Origin: Petrosia ficiformis
Lineage: Eukaryota; Porifera; Demospongiae; Haplosclerida; Petrosiidae
Length of the DNA: 64,000 nt
NCBI GenBank assembly: GCA_947044365.1
Contig: OX345636.1
Span: 24,089,466-24,153,465, forward strand
Reading direction: 5' to 3'
In this document: positions 47,531-58,135 of the stretch, one piece after another
Layout of the letters: each line of letters begins with the position of its first letter
How positions within the stretch are numbered: the stretch's first letter is position 1
The notes under the pieces: model-generated
Database searches by the model: none
Seen by the model: only the letters and a program-made list of their open reading frames with translations
Told to the model about the DNA's origin: nothing
Position numbers and translations under genes: made by a program

Positions 47531-48425
47531 ATGGCAGGTGTTAGATGTTTAGTCTGTAATAATTTAATACTTCAATCTAACAAAAGAAGAAATATTAAGG
47601 GTGAATCATTAAGAGAGGAGATGTGTTTATTGAAAGAAATATTAAGAAATATTATATTGAAAAATACCTGGGAAAATCTAGTGTTGTTTGTAAGAGTGGC
47701 TGTTTTGCATATTTGTCAAAGCTGGTTCGTATTAAAAAGGAGATGAAAGAGCTAAGTGAAAGTTTGGAGACTACTATTAGAAGTTCCTATGCTGCCAGTA
47801 ATATGTCCAGAGTTTCTCCACCACGTAAACATTCTTTGTCTCAGGATATTGATACTGAAACTCCAAGGAAGAAAATGAGAAGGGAAGCTATGAACACGCC
47901 CACTAGAAGTTTTCTATCTAAACCTTTTGTTGAAAGTAGTCCAGTTGTTGCTGTAAGTGACTGTATTAAATGTGATTACATGTGTTTATTATTATCTACC
48001 ATAGGTAGTTGAAAAAGGAAAAAAGCGATCCAGAATATATCGACTTAGTAACTCATTGAAGAAACTTGGGAAGTCAGTTGGGAGACAGAGCAGAAAATCT
48101 ATTGTATATCAAGTAATGAAAGATAATCGTTTAGTGAAGAGGGTCGCTGAGAAGATTGGAGATAAACTACGAAAAGAACTCATTTGTACATCGTCACCAG
48201 CTGTTAACTCAATGTTCAGAAGCAAGAGTTTGGAATCTCTTTGGTATTCCCTTTGGACAGATTTACAAAGGACTGCTCCAACACTTTCCATAATTTTAGA
48301 AAAATGTATCTTGGCAAATAGGTCAAACACAGTCAATAAAAACATGCTTGTTGTTGTAACAGCAAGTATTCTTCTAAGGAACTGTAGTCAGCGAGTTAAC
48401 CTATTGCAGCGTTTGATATGTTTAT
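47531..48425 (+). pseudogene. Zinc-type accessory gene of the RecQ element, C-terminus lost
   Basis: Starts MAGVRCLVCNN. After a frameshift near 47622 it continues with SSVVCKSGCFAYLSKLVRIK (second Cys pair of a treble-clef-like finger), a Ser/Pro/Lys linker with TPRKKMRR and NTPTRSF, and an intron (47953-48004, GTAAGT...ATAG). The conserved block GKKRSRIYRLSNSLKKLG...KAPTLSIIL-like follows, here APTLSIILEKCI and RVNLLQRL. I know this block from widespread uncharacterised invertebrate/fish proteins, often followed by a DUF6589-type region. Here the frame runs into antisense helicase sequence at about 48425. Function unknown. Confidence 0.55.
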
Positions 48426-49110
48426 GTTTATTACGACAATACTTCTTTATACTGTCTTCAATATAATTATATGCAATCTCAGTTTTTGAATAGTACAGTG
48501 ATGCATATGAGGTAATACTGTCTCTTCCAGCACATCCTGTTTCCTGAATATAACTTTCAGTGTCTGCAGGTGGTCCCCAATGAATAACATGTAGAACGCT
48601 AGCACAATCCACACCCATTCCAAAAGCAACGGTGCAAATGATGACCCGTAACTTCCCCTCTTTCTTGACAAAAGAGTTGAGAATTGTTTGTTTTACAATA
48701 CTAGGTGTACATGCAGTGTACATGTCTACCATCTGAAATCGGGATACATTTGGATAACCCCGTTGGCTTTGTCATTTCCTTTAGCAGTAGAGTTTTGAAA
48801 AACAAATAGATGTGGCTTGTGTCTTTGTATGTCCGGCAAAAGATTATAGTCTTGTCCATTGTAAGTCGTTTAGACCTTAGTTCCTCAACTAAAGGAGCAA
48901 AAGTGTGACTTTTCATGTATATTATACACAATGTTAAACTTGTGTGGTGATCTTACTACTATAGTTGGTTTGTACATGCCTGATGTATGGCATATTTCTT
49001 TTTGCGAAGATCTTGTAGCAGTAGCTGTCAGAGCCATTAAATTTAACTGTACTGGAAAAAATCCTTGTAATTCTCCTAGCTTGGAAAATTCTTTCCTAAA
49101 ATGTTTTCCC
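48388..49110 (-). pseudogene. RecQ-like helicase, C-terminal fragment
   Basis: Reading leftward: FRKEFSKLGELQGFF, LMALTATATRSSQKEICH, KTIIFCRTYKDTSHIYLFF, MVDMYTACT, VIICTVAFGMGVDC, VIHWGPPADTESYIQETGCA. These correspond to RecQ helicase motifs Ia-VI after the DEAH box. Motif VI has Cys where the complete copy has Arg (QETGRAGRDG). Two frameshifts are present (about 48720 and 48915). Walker A and DEAH are missing. Confidence 0.8.
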
Positions 49111-49130
49111 CCACATGAATTAGTAAGATA

Positions 49131-50151
49131 GTTTCAGCTGGCCAAATGTATGGCAATATTTAAAATGTATGATTAAATAAAATTACTTGCTAGTTTCACT
49201 AAATATAAAAAATGAGAATTGTAAGATATTGCAAATGCTATATTTGGTGCTATAAATAGACCAACCTTGCTCTTCTCAGAGGAATAATGTAGTGGTAGGA
49301 GTACAACCAACACTAGTGCAAGTTCAAACTTGCTCAAGGAGCTATGTTTGCACAAGTCAATAAAGGGAAAGGCACATATGTGAGTATGCTCAAATTACAT
49401 TTGCATAATTATATTTTTTATATTAGGCACTCCCTCACCTTGATCAAAATTGCCACCCTGAATGGAAATAGAAAAGATATATATAAAATTATATGGTATT
49501 TGCCTTTTCAGTTAAACAGACCTTCCTCCTTATTGCTCTTCCAACATTTATCATTCCGGAGTTTTTATGTGGAAATGTTCTCTAAAATGAGGAAAGGAAA
49601 TAAGGATTTCTTAACTGCAAACAAATTTACGTCTAATAAGACACACATAAACTATAAATCCACAGTAAAACAGAGATCCCTTATTTAAGTCAATAATAAC
49701 ACAAGGGGTTAGGTGGTGACATAAAACAAAATATAAGTTCCAAACAGTACATAGAACAACTTATTACAATACTTAGTATACAGTCATGTTAGATACTATT
49801 GAATATTCTTCAATATTAAATGCTTTAAGTATGTACAATAACAATTACAAAAATTAGGCATTCAGATGTGAAAACACAATTAAACATCGTGTGATTGGAT
49901 AAGTAGATGAATATGTAATCTAGTGAATTCAGGTACTCCAAACAGAATATAAAGAATCCTTTTTGTTATAGTTCTCAATTGTGACCGTATATTAGAAAAT
50001 AGCAGATGTTGTGGAAAATTTGAATTTTTACTTTTTGGTATTCTGAAATTCTGATTCTTGTCTTGGCTACAATTTAGTTTTTGAATCAATGAAATCGCGC
50101 AATGCGTTGCTCAGTTATGACCAGTTTAAATCGTCTTACCGTGGTTGTCAA
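49131..50151. other. No recognisable gene
   Basis: AT-rich spacer between the two RecQ-type elements. Open stretches at 49344-49688 and on the minus strand look non-coding. Confidence 0.55.
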
Positions 50152-50160
50152 CTTCTTAGA

Positions 50161-50298
50161 TAGTCTCGTTCCCAGACCCGCCTACTTATTTGGACGAAAA
50201 GGGGGTCTGGTGACTCGACTGAACTTTTTTGTTGCAAGACTCAGTTTCACACCGCAGGTGTTGGTATGCGTGTGGTTTATGAATATCATTACATTGAT
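50161..50298 (+). repeat. Left TIR of the RecQ transposon
   Basis: Perfect inverse of 52836-52973. It includes a GC-richer outer 70 bp (CCCAGACCCGCC, AAAAGGGGGTCTGG) and ends ATTACATTGAT. Confidence 0.97.
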
Positions 50299-50340
50299 GA
50301 TGAATATTATTAAAACATAGTGAGGTGTTATAATTATAAA

Positions 50341-51721
50341 ATGGCCTGTCAAAGTGGTTTGCTTTCTATAATTGAAGATGTTGGAAAAGAATTTGGATTT
50401 GTCTTAAAGGGGAAACAGAAAGAAATTATCATGTCATTTGTTAATGGGAATGATGTGTTCTGCTGTCTTCCTACGGGATATGGCAAGTCCATATGTTATT
50501 TCATATTGCCTAATGTGTTTGATCGCATAAGAAAACTTCCTGGTAGCTCAATTGTGATATGCATATCACCTCTCATTGCACTAATGATGGATCAGAAGGA
50601 AAAATTTTCTAAAATGGGCATACGTACAGACTTTATATCAGAGGCTCATCATGATTTAGACACTGTAAAAGGAGTTATAGAAGGTACAAGTCAATTGATC
50701 TTCATCAGTCCTGAATCCTTTCTTGATAATGTACAGTGGAGAGATGTGCTGCTTACAGATGTTTATCAGAACAATCTTGTTTGTATTGCGATAGATGAGG
50801 CACATTGTGTTTCAAAATGGTAATGGATACAGTAACTTATTTCTTAGGGGTCATACTTTTAGAGAGACTTATCGAAGACTAGGAGAAATCCGAAGTCTTG
50901 TGCCACCATCAGTACATTTAATGGCTGTTACAGCAACTGCTACCAAAACCACTCGCAGTGAAGTGTATCGAATGCTTGGGATGTATCAACCTGCTCTTGT
51001 ATATGTTCCACCAATCAAAAAAAACATCATTTATTGTGTGAAACCTAAAACTGAAATAGAGGATTTAGTAAATGAACTTTCCAGAAATGTTATTGAATTG
51101 CATGAAACGTTTCCGAAACATATAATCTTCTGCCGTTGATTTGAAGAATGTTCAGAATTTTATTCACTTTTCAAACTGCGTCTTGGGGATAAATTCATGA
51201 ATCCACCTGGGGCTCCGGTATTGTTGTCCAAGTTTCGTGTTGTCGATATGTACACCAGCTGTACACAAGACACAGTAAAGGAGAATATTGTAAAATCATT
51301 CTGTTCTGCAAGCAGTTGTCTCCGTATTGTTATTTCAACTATCGCCTTCAGTATGGGACTTGATGTACCTGACATACGCCAAGTTGTACACTGGGGCCCA
51401 TCAGATGACCTTGAATCTTACATTCAAGAGACTGGTAGGGCTGGTCGTGATGGAGATCTGTGTTGTGCTACTCTGTATCATGCAGGTAAAGATTACCGGT
51501 TCATCAATGACAAGATGCGTGAGTATTGTAAAAATGATTCAAGTTGCAGGCGTCAGCTTTTGTTCTCAGACTTTGAAGAATGTGATGTTGACACTTGTTG
51601 TAAGTGTCGTTGCTGTGACATATGCATGCCGAATTGTAAATGTTGTTTAAAAGCCATCAGTTACTCTTTTTTTGGTTTGAATGATAATTTACTTCATTGT
51701 AATCTTAATATATATCAGTAA
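50341..51721 (+). pseudogene. RecQ-family DNA helicase, one stop codon
   Basis: ATG at 50341. Motifs in order: FVLKGKQKEIIMSF (motif 0), CLPTGYGKSICYF (Walker A), CISPLIALMMDQ (Ia), IAIDEAHCVSKWGH (DEAH, II), LMAVTATATKTT (III), IIFCR (IV), VISTIAFSMGLD (V), QETGRAGRDGD (VI), then RRQLLFSDFE and a Cys cluster (CCKCRCCDIC), like a RecQ zinc-binding region. A 28-nt GT-AG intron (50820-50847) within SKW|GH is needed to keep motif II intact. A single TGA at 51137 follows IIFCR; otherwise the ~450 codons are open. RecQ enzymes unwind DNA 3' to 5'. A role in transposition is inference. Confidence 0.88.
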
Positions 51722-52023
51722 TTAAACACAATTATAACCCAATTATTTTATCTATGTTACATTTATTCAGATCAACTGTTCATTTTTCCATATAAACTGT
51801 AATTTTTCTCTGTTATTGTACCATGTCATGAATACATTGACACAACAAAACAACGTATAATAAGAAAGAAAAGTTGAGTAACAATAATTATCATGTACGA
51901 AAACTTAACAAAAATGTGATATACAACGAACTTCCAAAGTATTATGGATGGGTACTCAATGGGTCATGTAACATAATATCAAAATTTATCGTGTATATAG
52001 CTGTAAAATGTAACTTGCTATAA

Positions 52024-52827
52024 TCAAAGATTACGGGAGACCTTATTCAAATGGCCTTTCATCCATTTGATTGTTCCATCTTTGTCGGTTTTGACAGAAT
52101 TAATAGTACTACCCCATATTGATTTAAAATGATCATGTCTTCTTGTGGGTATATAGTGAAACACTTCAGTAACTGTGTGTAGTTGCTTGACAATATGAGA
52201 TATATCTTGGTCCAGCTTAGCTTCCGAATGACTGCTGCTTTGTGCAAGTTTGCCTAAATTTACTTGTGTCAATTCTAGGTCTTTTATGAGGAGTCTGCAT
52301 GCCAATTAAATCCTGATCATCCTGTTCCCTTGATCTTTTCTATATAAAAGGGAAAATTGATGTCAAGCATATATTCATGTGCCACAGTGGGAGTACTACC
52401 TGAGGAGTGGAAATTTCTTCATTATTCTCACAATGCTGTTCTTCCTCAAGTATTTCAGTTGCCTTTGTAAAGAATACATAAACAGACACTCACCACAATT
52501 ACTAACATCATAATATTCTTCAAACATTTAAATTATAGAAATACTTACTCCATCAACTAACAAATCTTTGATTCTTTTTTTAATTGGCTCTATGGTTGTT
52601 ACAGCAGCTGAGTACTTCTTTAATATAGAACAGCAACGTTTACAAAGAAGTCCATCGAGTGTTTGGTGTATTTTACTGGTGGACATATCCTTCCTTTCTG
52701 TTTCGAGTATACCTACTGCAATATCGTATAAGCAAGAATATTCTATCTTCTTGTTTCTTATAATTACCCTCTCTTTTGGGAAATTACTTAGATCTACAAG
52801 ACAAGAGTAACACGAGAAAGTCGCCAT
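52024..52827 (-). pseudogene. Truncated zinc-type gene of the RecQ transposon
   Basis: The first exon (52827 to about 52551) reads CYSCLVDLSNFPKERVI and DGLLCKRCCSILKKYSAAV, a two-part CxxC module, and ends LLVDG at a GTAAGT donor. Further exons read ATEILEEEQHCENNEEISTP and TPHKRPRIDTSKF, then the frame breaks; another frame runs on to 52024. The layout (two Cys pairs, acidic stretch, TP-K-R-PR motif) is that of the gene at 47531, but its conserved C-terminal part is gone. It is convergent with the helicase. Confidence 0.5.
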
Positions 52828-52835
52828 CTTTAATA

Positions 52836-52973
52836 ATCAATGTAATGATATTCATAAACCACACGCATACCAACACCTGCGGTGTGAAACTGAGTCTTGC
52901 AACAAAAAAGTTCAGTCGAGTCACCAGACCCCCTTTTCGTCCAAATAAGTAGGCGGGTCTGGGAACGAGACTA
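52836..52973 (-). repeat. Right TIR of the RecQ transposon
   Basis: Ends CGAGACTA at 52973, immediately before the second CTTCTTAGA. Confidence 0.97.
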
Positions 52974-52982
52974 CTTCTTAGA

Positions 52983-53360
52983 AAAACCCGTTTTTGTCTT
53001 GCTAATTAATTATTCATACATTTCCCGCGTGTTCGTAAATTAACTCCGTTTATTCAATGTCATGTGATTCAACCGCGTGGTGGAAAGGTTAAGGTCATTT
53101 GGACTCCATGATTTGCTGGTTTTCTCTTGAATCTGTGTCGATTCTAGGACCTCAGAAGACCTCTGAAAGGTGAGTAAGATATTTTAATGTTTGTATTAAG
53201 TGTGTAGTGAATGTTGCTAGCAGTGTGCGTAGCATTATTTAAGTGGGAAGTATCAGAGACGACTGTTCAATTAGCTTTGTTTTTTTATGGATAGAATATA
53301 ATTATAACTTTATTTGTATGGATGTAATAAAATGGTGTATGTGTGGGAGTTAGCTATTTA
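52983..53360. other. No gene seen
   Basis: Short spacer between the RecQ transposon and the 3' end of the DUF7869-like gene. No terminal repeat of the latter was found here. Confidence 0.5.
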
Positions 53361-56100
53361 TCCTCTTGCATGAACGACGGTTGTGGCCTGCCTGACCACA
53401 GTTTCCACAAATTCTTTGTCGCTTTGCAGGAGGAAGTGTGGAGGTAGGCAACTGAAACTGTACTCTAGAAGTTGGTACTACAGATCGAGGTGATGATACA
53501 GGGGTTGGTACTGGTGTTCCTGGTCGTGGTACTGATGGCAAGGGGCAGGTAAGGTCTTTGGCCTTATCGGAACAGTATGGTCGAATTTTGTTGTATAAAT
53601 ACCACTGTCTTTCTGCTGACATCCCTTGAGGTTCGATAATTGGTGGCATTTCATGGATGGTAGGATTCCATGAATCATCTTTTAATAGAGCTGATTCTAT
53701 TTCAGTAGAATCTCTAAAAATTTTGGAAATTATTATTCCTTTTTTGTTGGTAGAAGCAGTAAAATGGTGGTATTTAGTATTATTACTTATCTTTTTAAGA
53801 TGTGTTGCAAAGAATGTTACCCAGTTGTAAGTGGGAACAATGACCTGCCCATTATGAGTATCCACAAGCTGGGCATGATTGACAGCTGCTGACTGTTCCA
53901 ACAACATTGACAATGTCATCTAAACATTCCACACGAGTTTTCCTGAATCGTTGTTTAAATAGATCGAAACAAGAGTCTGGAGTAAATTTCGTATGGCCTG
54001 GTATCATGAATGATAAGGTAATAGATTTATTTAAGCCTACAAGGACTCTCCATAGTAGATACTGTTGAATAAAGCAACAAGTAATTAAGTTAATTAATGT
54101 ATTGTAAAGGTAAAATTTTGCCATACCTGAATGACTGTGTTGTTCTTATTCTGACCTATGCAATTGTCAGCATGCATGGCCAGTTTCTGTTCTCCAACCC
54201 CATAGATGGAAAGAAAGTGGTGGAGTAGGCTGGTTACTGTGTTCGACCCTTTTCCGGTGTCTACTTGTTCGTCAATGAGGTAATTAATCTTAGTGTGATA
54301 ATGTAAAAGTAAATTATTGTTTGTTTTGATTTTGTTAGGTTTACCTGTTTGGGTATTCCTTCACAGCATACCCCGAATATGCCACACTTTCGAGGTGTAA
54401 GAAAATATATGGGACCAGGTTGCATTGGATCACTAGGGAAATGCACTTGTTGTGCATAGTCGAAACTCAGATGGAGAGTCATGTCAAGAGAGGAGGTAGG
54501 TGTTACATTTAGTAGTGGTGGTTGTTTGTATGTGCCATCTGGCAAACAATAAAATTTTTTCAGGTCCTCTTTGCTCATTTGACATTGCAATTTGTAAAAT
54601 TGCCGTTCATATTTCGCCCTTTCTATATGTAGTTTAGCTTGCTCAAGAACCTATTTTTTTGTTGATAAAATGAAAATCAGCATGAATCAGTAATAATATG
54701 TACCTGTTGTTTAACATCCTCTGATGCATTATTTGCGTCAGTTATAGCTCTGGAATTCTGTTGACATACCCAGCACAAATCTGACTGTGGCTTTGTGATG
54801 ATAATTTGAGGTACATACTTCTTCCAGAGGGAACAGAAAGTTGTGTATGCTGCAAGACGTCTCTCGGACCGTTCATTAGCTTTAGTGTATTGAGTCCATA
54901 CTAATTTTTTGGTCATGTTTGTTGGTAAGAGTTGTAAATCCATCCTTTTGTAACCAGGAATTCTTCCTGGAAGAAGTATTCCATGGTCCTCTGCAAAATT
55001 CTTTATGAAAGAAATGATGTGTTTGAGCTCTTTTGTATTAAAAGCATGGTGTGGCAATTTAAAAAAATTTCCGTGAACTCTGGGTGCCAAACCAGAAGTC
55101 AAGTAACTGGTGCGGATTGCATCCAGTTTTCTCTCTCCAATTCCATGTAGAAATACAAAGGTTTTTTTGCATACCTATGATGAATTTTTTAATCACATGG
55201 GTGTAAAATTTGAATTGTTGAGTTTACATGATTAAGTAATATTGCCTGAATATACTATTTTGAGTGGGTGTCTCAAAACACTAACCTGAATTGTATTGTA
55301 TTGTTGTATTGTTTGTGTGTTTGTTATTTGATTCTGACATGAGGCTTAGTTTATGTGTTAGACATTTTGTGTAATGTGCTGATAAAATTATACCTTAATT
55401 CCTTGGTGGTAATAAGTAGTGTGTTCTCTTTCTCTCTGTTTAGTGCATTGAGTCCTATTTGTTAATGATGTTGATCGTCTTACATTGGCCATTAACTGAC
55501 CCATAAGAACAAGGTCAAGAGACTGACGATCCAGGGATAGGCATTGGTCTCGAATAGATCTTATATACTCTATTGAAAATGCACGATTGCATGGGCCACC
55601 CTTATAAGTAGTACAGTTACAGGTTGAATCCCAGAACTTTGATACTCGTTCTCATTCCTTAATGTCTACATCTCTCTCTTCTATCTCCACTTCCTGGTGT
55701 ATTTCTCTCTCTTCTAATTCACTCTCTTCCAGGTTTACTTCGATCTCCATGCTTATTCCATTCTCTATAGATGTAGTGTGATGATAATTAATTAGGTCTA
55801 ATGACATTATTTAGTGAATTATTCCTAACCATGCTGAACATTAACGTCAGGTTCCATTGTTAGATCTTCATGTTCAGCATATTCAATTGAACCCTGTAGA
55901 ACTTCAAATGTGTCATCAATGTTTTCATCATCACTATCATTATCACCTTATTTGGTTTTATAAAATAATTGTATTCATTTTTATTAATTCATTCATTATT
56001 GAATTGCATATTCTTACTGGAAAGTGGCAGGCTTTCATCTTCCTGTGTAGTATTTGGTTCAAAGAAATAATCTTCTACAAATGATTCCAGGAGGTTCTGG
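53361..56100 (-). pseudogene. DUF7869-like multi-exon gene (probable mobile-element protein)
   Basis: From right to left: exons LLTAGDQNLLESFVEDYFFE and DNDSDDENIDDTFEVLQGS; an acidic exon with one TGA (about 55650) leading to FWDSTCNCTTYKGGPCNRAF and LSLDRQSLDLVLMGQLMANV; FVFLHGIGERKLDAIRTSYL; LLPGRIPGYKRMDLQLLPTN and SDLCWVCQQNS; LHLSFDYAQQVHFPSDPMQP and YFLTPRKCGIFGVCCEG; LAMHADNCIGQNKNNTVIQ; FMIPGHTKFTPDSCF; a Pro-rich tail and a CCHC knuckle (ICGNCGQAGHNRRSC). The FDYAQQ...HADNC.GQNKNN..GHTKF.PD lines look like an RNase-H-type (DDE-like) core. The family is widespread, multicopy and uncharacterised in marine invertebrates. Only one clear stop; splice sites are good. Confidence 0.6.
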
Positions 56101-56119
56101 TCACCAGCAGTAAGAAGTG

Positions 56120-56170
56120 ATTACATGTATGGAACTATAACAATTATTGTTATAGTTCCATACATGTAAT
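56120..56170. repeat. 51-bp perfect palindrome
   Basis: ATTACATGTATGGAACTATAACAAT and its exact inverse, separated by a single T. It lies upstream of the DUF7869-like exons, between them and the RRM exon. Confidence 0.97.
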
Positions 56171-56203
56171 AATTTATTATTGCCATATTAGGCAATATTT
56201 TAC

Positions 56204-56258
56204 CTGACTCAATACTTGCTGAGCCTCCTCCTCTGTTTTAAACGACACAAAGCCATAC
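56204..56258 (-). CDS. RRM exon (RNP1-like), gene otherwise not seen
   Basis: A 55-nt minus-strand exon between ATGTTGTAG and GTAAAATA reads YGFVSFKTEEEAQQVLSQ. The line '(G)YGFVSF...E.A...L' is RNP1 of an RNA-recognition motif. Neighbouring exons of such a gene are not visible: the next sequence on the left is the palindrome and the DUF7869-like gene. It is either an isolated exon of a host RNA-binding protein or a captured fragment. Confidence 0.45.
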
Positions 56259-56639
56259 CTACAACATAGTAGTGTAAATATGAGACTGATAAACTGTGAC
56301 TGCTAATACAGAGTGTGAATTATCAACCACATCAAAGTATAAATAGACTACTAAAAATTATATTAATTTACAGTTACAGATTATGGTACTGTGTGTCTAC
56401 ACTGGACTCTGATGTCAATTAAAAATGGCGTCAATGTAGTAGTATTATCATATATAATATGATCTAATACAGATGTTTTAATATAACTGTAGCGTACATG
56501 ATATATGTAGTCGTACATGCTAAAAAATCTATTATTAATAATGATCTCGTATGCATATAATGAGAGACAGGATGCTACCATATGCTTAGATAATAACATA
56601 ACAGATAATAATTATTATTATATATATATATACTATATA

Positions 56640-57930
56640 ATCACAGGAAATAAGTCTGAAATGAAGCTGGCTGAAGATGCACTTTTAGCAACAAGAGAGA
56701 ATACTGATTTAAATAATACCACACAGCCTAAGAAGAAACCAGTTGAAAATAGGAAACGGCAAACAAATAATACTTCAACAATACCAAAGAAGAAACAGGT
56801 AGGTATTCACATAACAAATTTGGCATCCACTGACTTGGCAATATTACACACACACACACACAAAGTACCTTGATCCATACATCATACACAAGCATATGTA
56901 CTTAGACAAATACCCATGGATAAAATTTTCTTGCTTTCCATAGAAAAAACCTCCAACAGATGAAGACCAATTTATCATCCATGTAGCATCACCGACAGAG
57001 CCTGATTTAAGTACAACAATTGAGAAAGTAAGTTTGTTTTCAATTATAATTATGCACAATTCATATTTTTGTAATTATGTTAGACCAATGATTCCAGTGA
57101 GTCTTCACTTGACCTGAGTAATATCGGAGAGACTACCAGTGGGTGTGATAAAGATATTGACAAAGATCTTTGAATCCAGTACTCTTGAAGCTGAAGTCAA
57201 AGAATTAAGAATTAGACTAGACATTCTGGAAAAGAAAGTTATTGGGTCAGATCATCACGACTGTGTTTCACCTCCTCTTTTTTCTCCTTCCTCCCCTTCT
57301 ACTACATTATGCCAACCTGTCAGTGTACCAGCAACATCTGTCACATGCACTACTCCATGTGCTCAAACTGTGAATGTAGTACAAACTAATCAACCTGTCA
57401 CCCACTCTTACCCATCATCTTGCTATGTTTCTGATTTAGTTAACACTGATTTTATGACCACAAGCCCTTATTCGGAGATTCTGCCAGACAGTCCTCCACA
57501 TCTACCACCTCCTATACTCCCCCCTAATCAACATTTATTTAGTAATCCACCGACCATAGCACCTCCTCCATCTTCTGGTTATTCTCCTGTATCCAGTTAT
57601 AGTTCTACATTCCCTCTTATCCCATTAAACATAAATAATGACTATACCTCATCTTTTCTTGTATCAACTCGTGCACTAAGCTGTTCACGAGGTAATTTCG
57701 CAGCTAATTTAAATATAGCGTGGTTCTCTACAGATGAGCGAAAATCAAGTAATGTTCGTGGCAAAAACGAAAACTTTCTCCAAACAGAGTACAAAGGATA
57801 TACAATGCTGTTTTTCATATGTTCCCCATCACACAAAGAAAAAATGAACAAGATTGTTGGAAGGAATGTGTGAGAGCCATTGATGTTGCCAACAAGCAAC
57901 TGAAGAGGCAAAAAGGGAAAGAAAATTGAA
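56640..57930 (+). pseudogene. BEN-domain accessory gene, divergent from the DUF7869-like gene
   Basis: Exons: a Lys-rich one ending KKK at GTAGGT (56660-56800), KKPPTDEDQFIIHVASPTEP (to GTAAGT at 57029), then a long last exon. After a frameshift near 57160 this reads a coiled-coil stretch (TLEAEVKELRIRLDILEKKV), a long Pro/Ser/Thr-rich region and SRGNFAANLNIAWFSTDERK followed by SSNVRGK. A further frameshift near 57790 leads to DCWKECVRAIDVANKQLKRQ. The last lines match the two halves of a BEN domain as found in invertebrate proteins (R..A..L...F...E...SNV.G). It likely acts as a DNA-binding partner; the frameshifts disable this copy. Confidence 0.55.
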
Positions 57931-57965
57931 ACTGTAAGTACAGTTAAATTCAAGATTGATTATAG

Positions 57966-58135
57966 ACAGAGACAATTTATTTACAAATAGAATGAAATAT
58001 TTAATAAAATTGTTAGCTTATAATTATTTGAATAAATAAATAAAATAATGTTTAAAGTGAGAGCAAAAAGATTGATTAATATTAATTAGATAGAGACAAT
58101 TTATTTACAAATAGAATGACATATTTAATAAAAAA
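57966..58135. repeat. Direct repeat pair
   Basis: GAGACAATTTATTTACAAATAGAATGAAATATTTAATAAAA occurs at about 57969 and again, nearly unchanged, at about 58094, separated by about 85 bp. The right copy abuts the Tc1 fragment. Confidence 0.85.

Larger units (their letters stand above)
47375..49130. mobile_element. Truncated relative of the RecQ transposon
   Basis: TAGTCTCG at 47375 matches the first eight bases of the complete element at 50161; the next bases differ. Inside are a Cys-containing gene (+) and the C-terminal part of a RecQ helicase (-), in convergent order as in the complete element. The two meet at about 48420 with both 3' parts cut, so an internal deletion is likely. No right terminus was found; the helicase N-terminal half is missing. 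Confidence 0.6.
50161..52973. mobile_element. RecQ-helicase transposon with 138-bp TIRs and 9-bp TSD
   Basis: The terminal inverted repeats (50161-50298 and 52836-52973) are identical over 138 bp, starting TAGTCTCGTTCCCAGACC. The 9-bp direct repeat CTTCTTAGA flanks the element (50152-50160, 52974-52982). Inside are a nearly intact RecQ helicase (+) and a zinc-type gene (-), convergent. No recognisable DDE or other transposase is encoded, so this copy is probably moved in trans or is a deletion derivative. Identical repeats point to recent insertion. The 9-bp duplication is the size seen in Mutator-like and some Merlin elements, but I cannot assign it. Confidence 0.9.

Noticed and set aside
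49285..49345. Possible tRNA-like segment (AGTTCAAACTT with an upstream TAGTGGTAGGA)
   Set aside because: B-box departs from consensus and the surrounding sequence forms no acceptor stem.
50341..51721. RecQ helicase as an ordinary host repair gene
   Set aside because: It lies wholly between identical 138-bp TIRs with a 9-bp target duplication, and a diverged second copy has the same setting.
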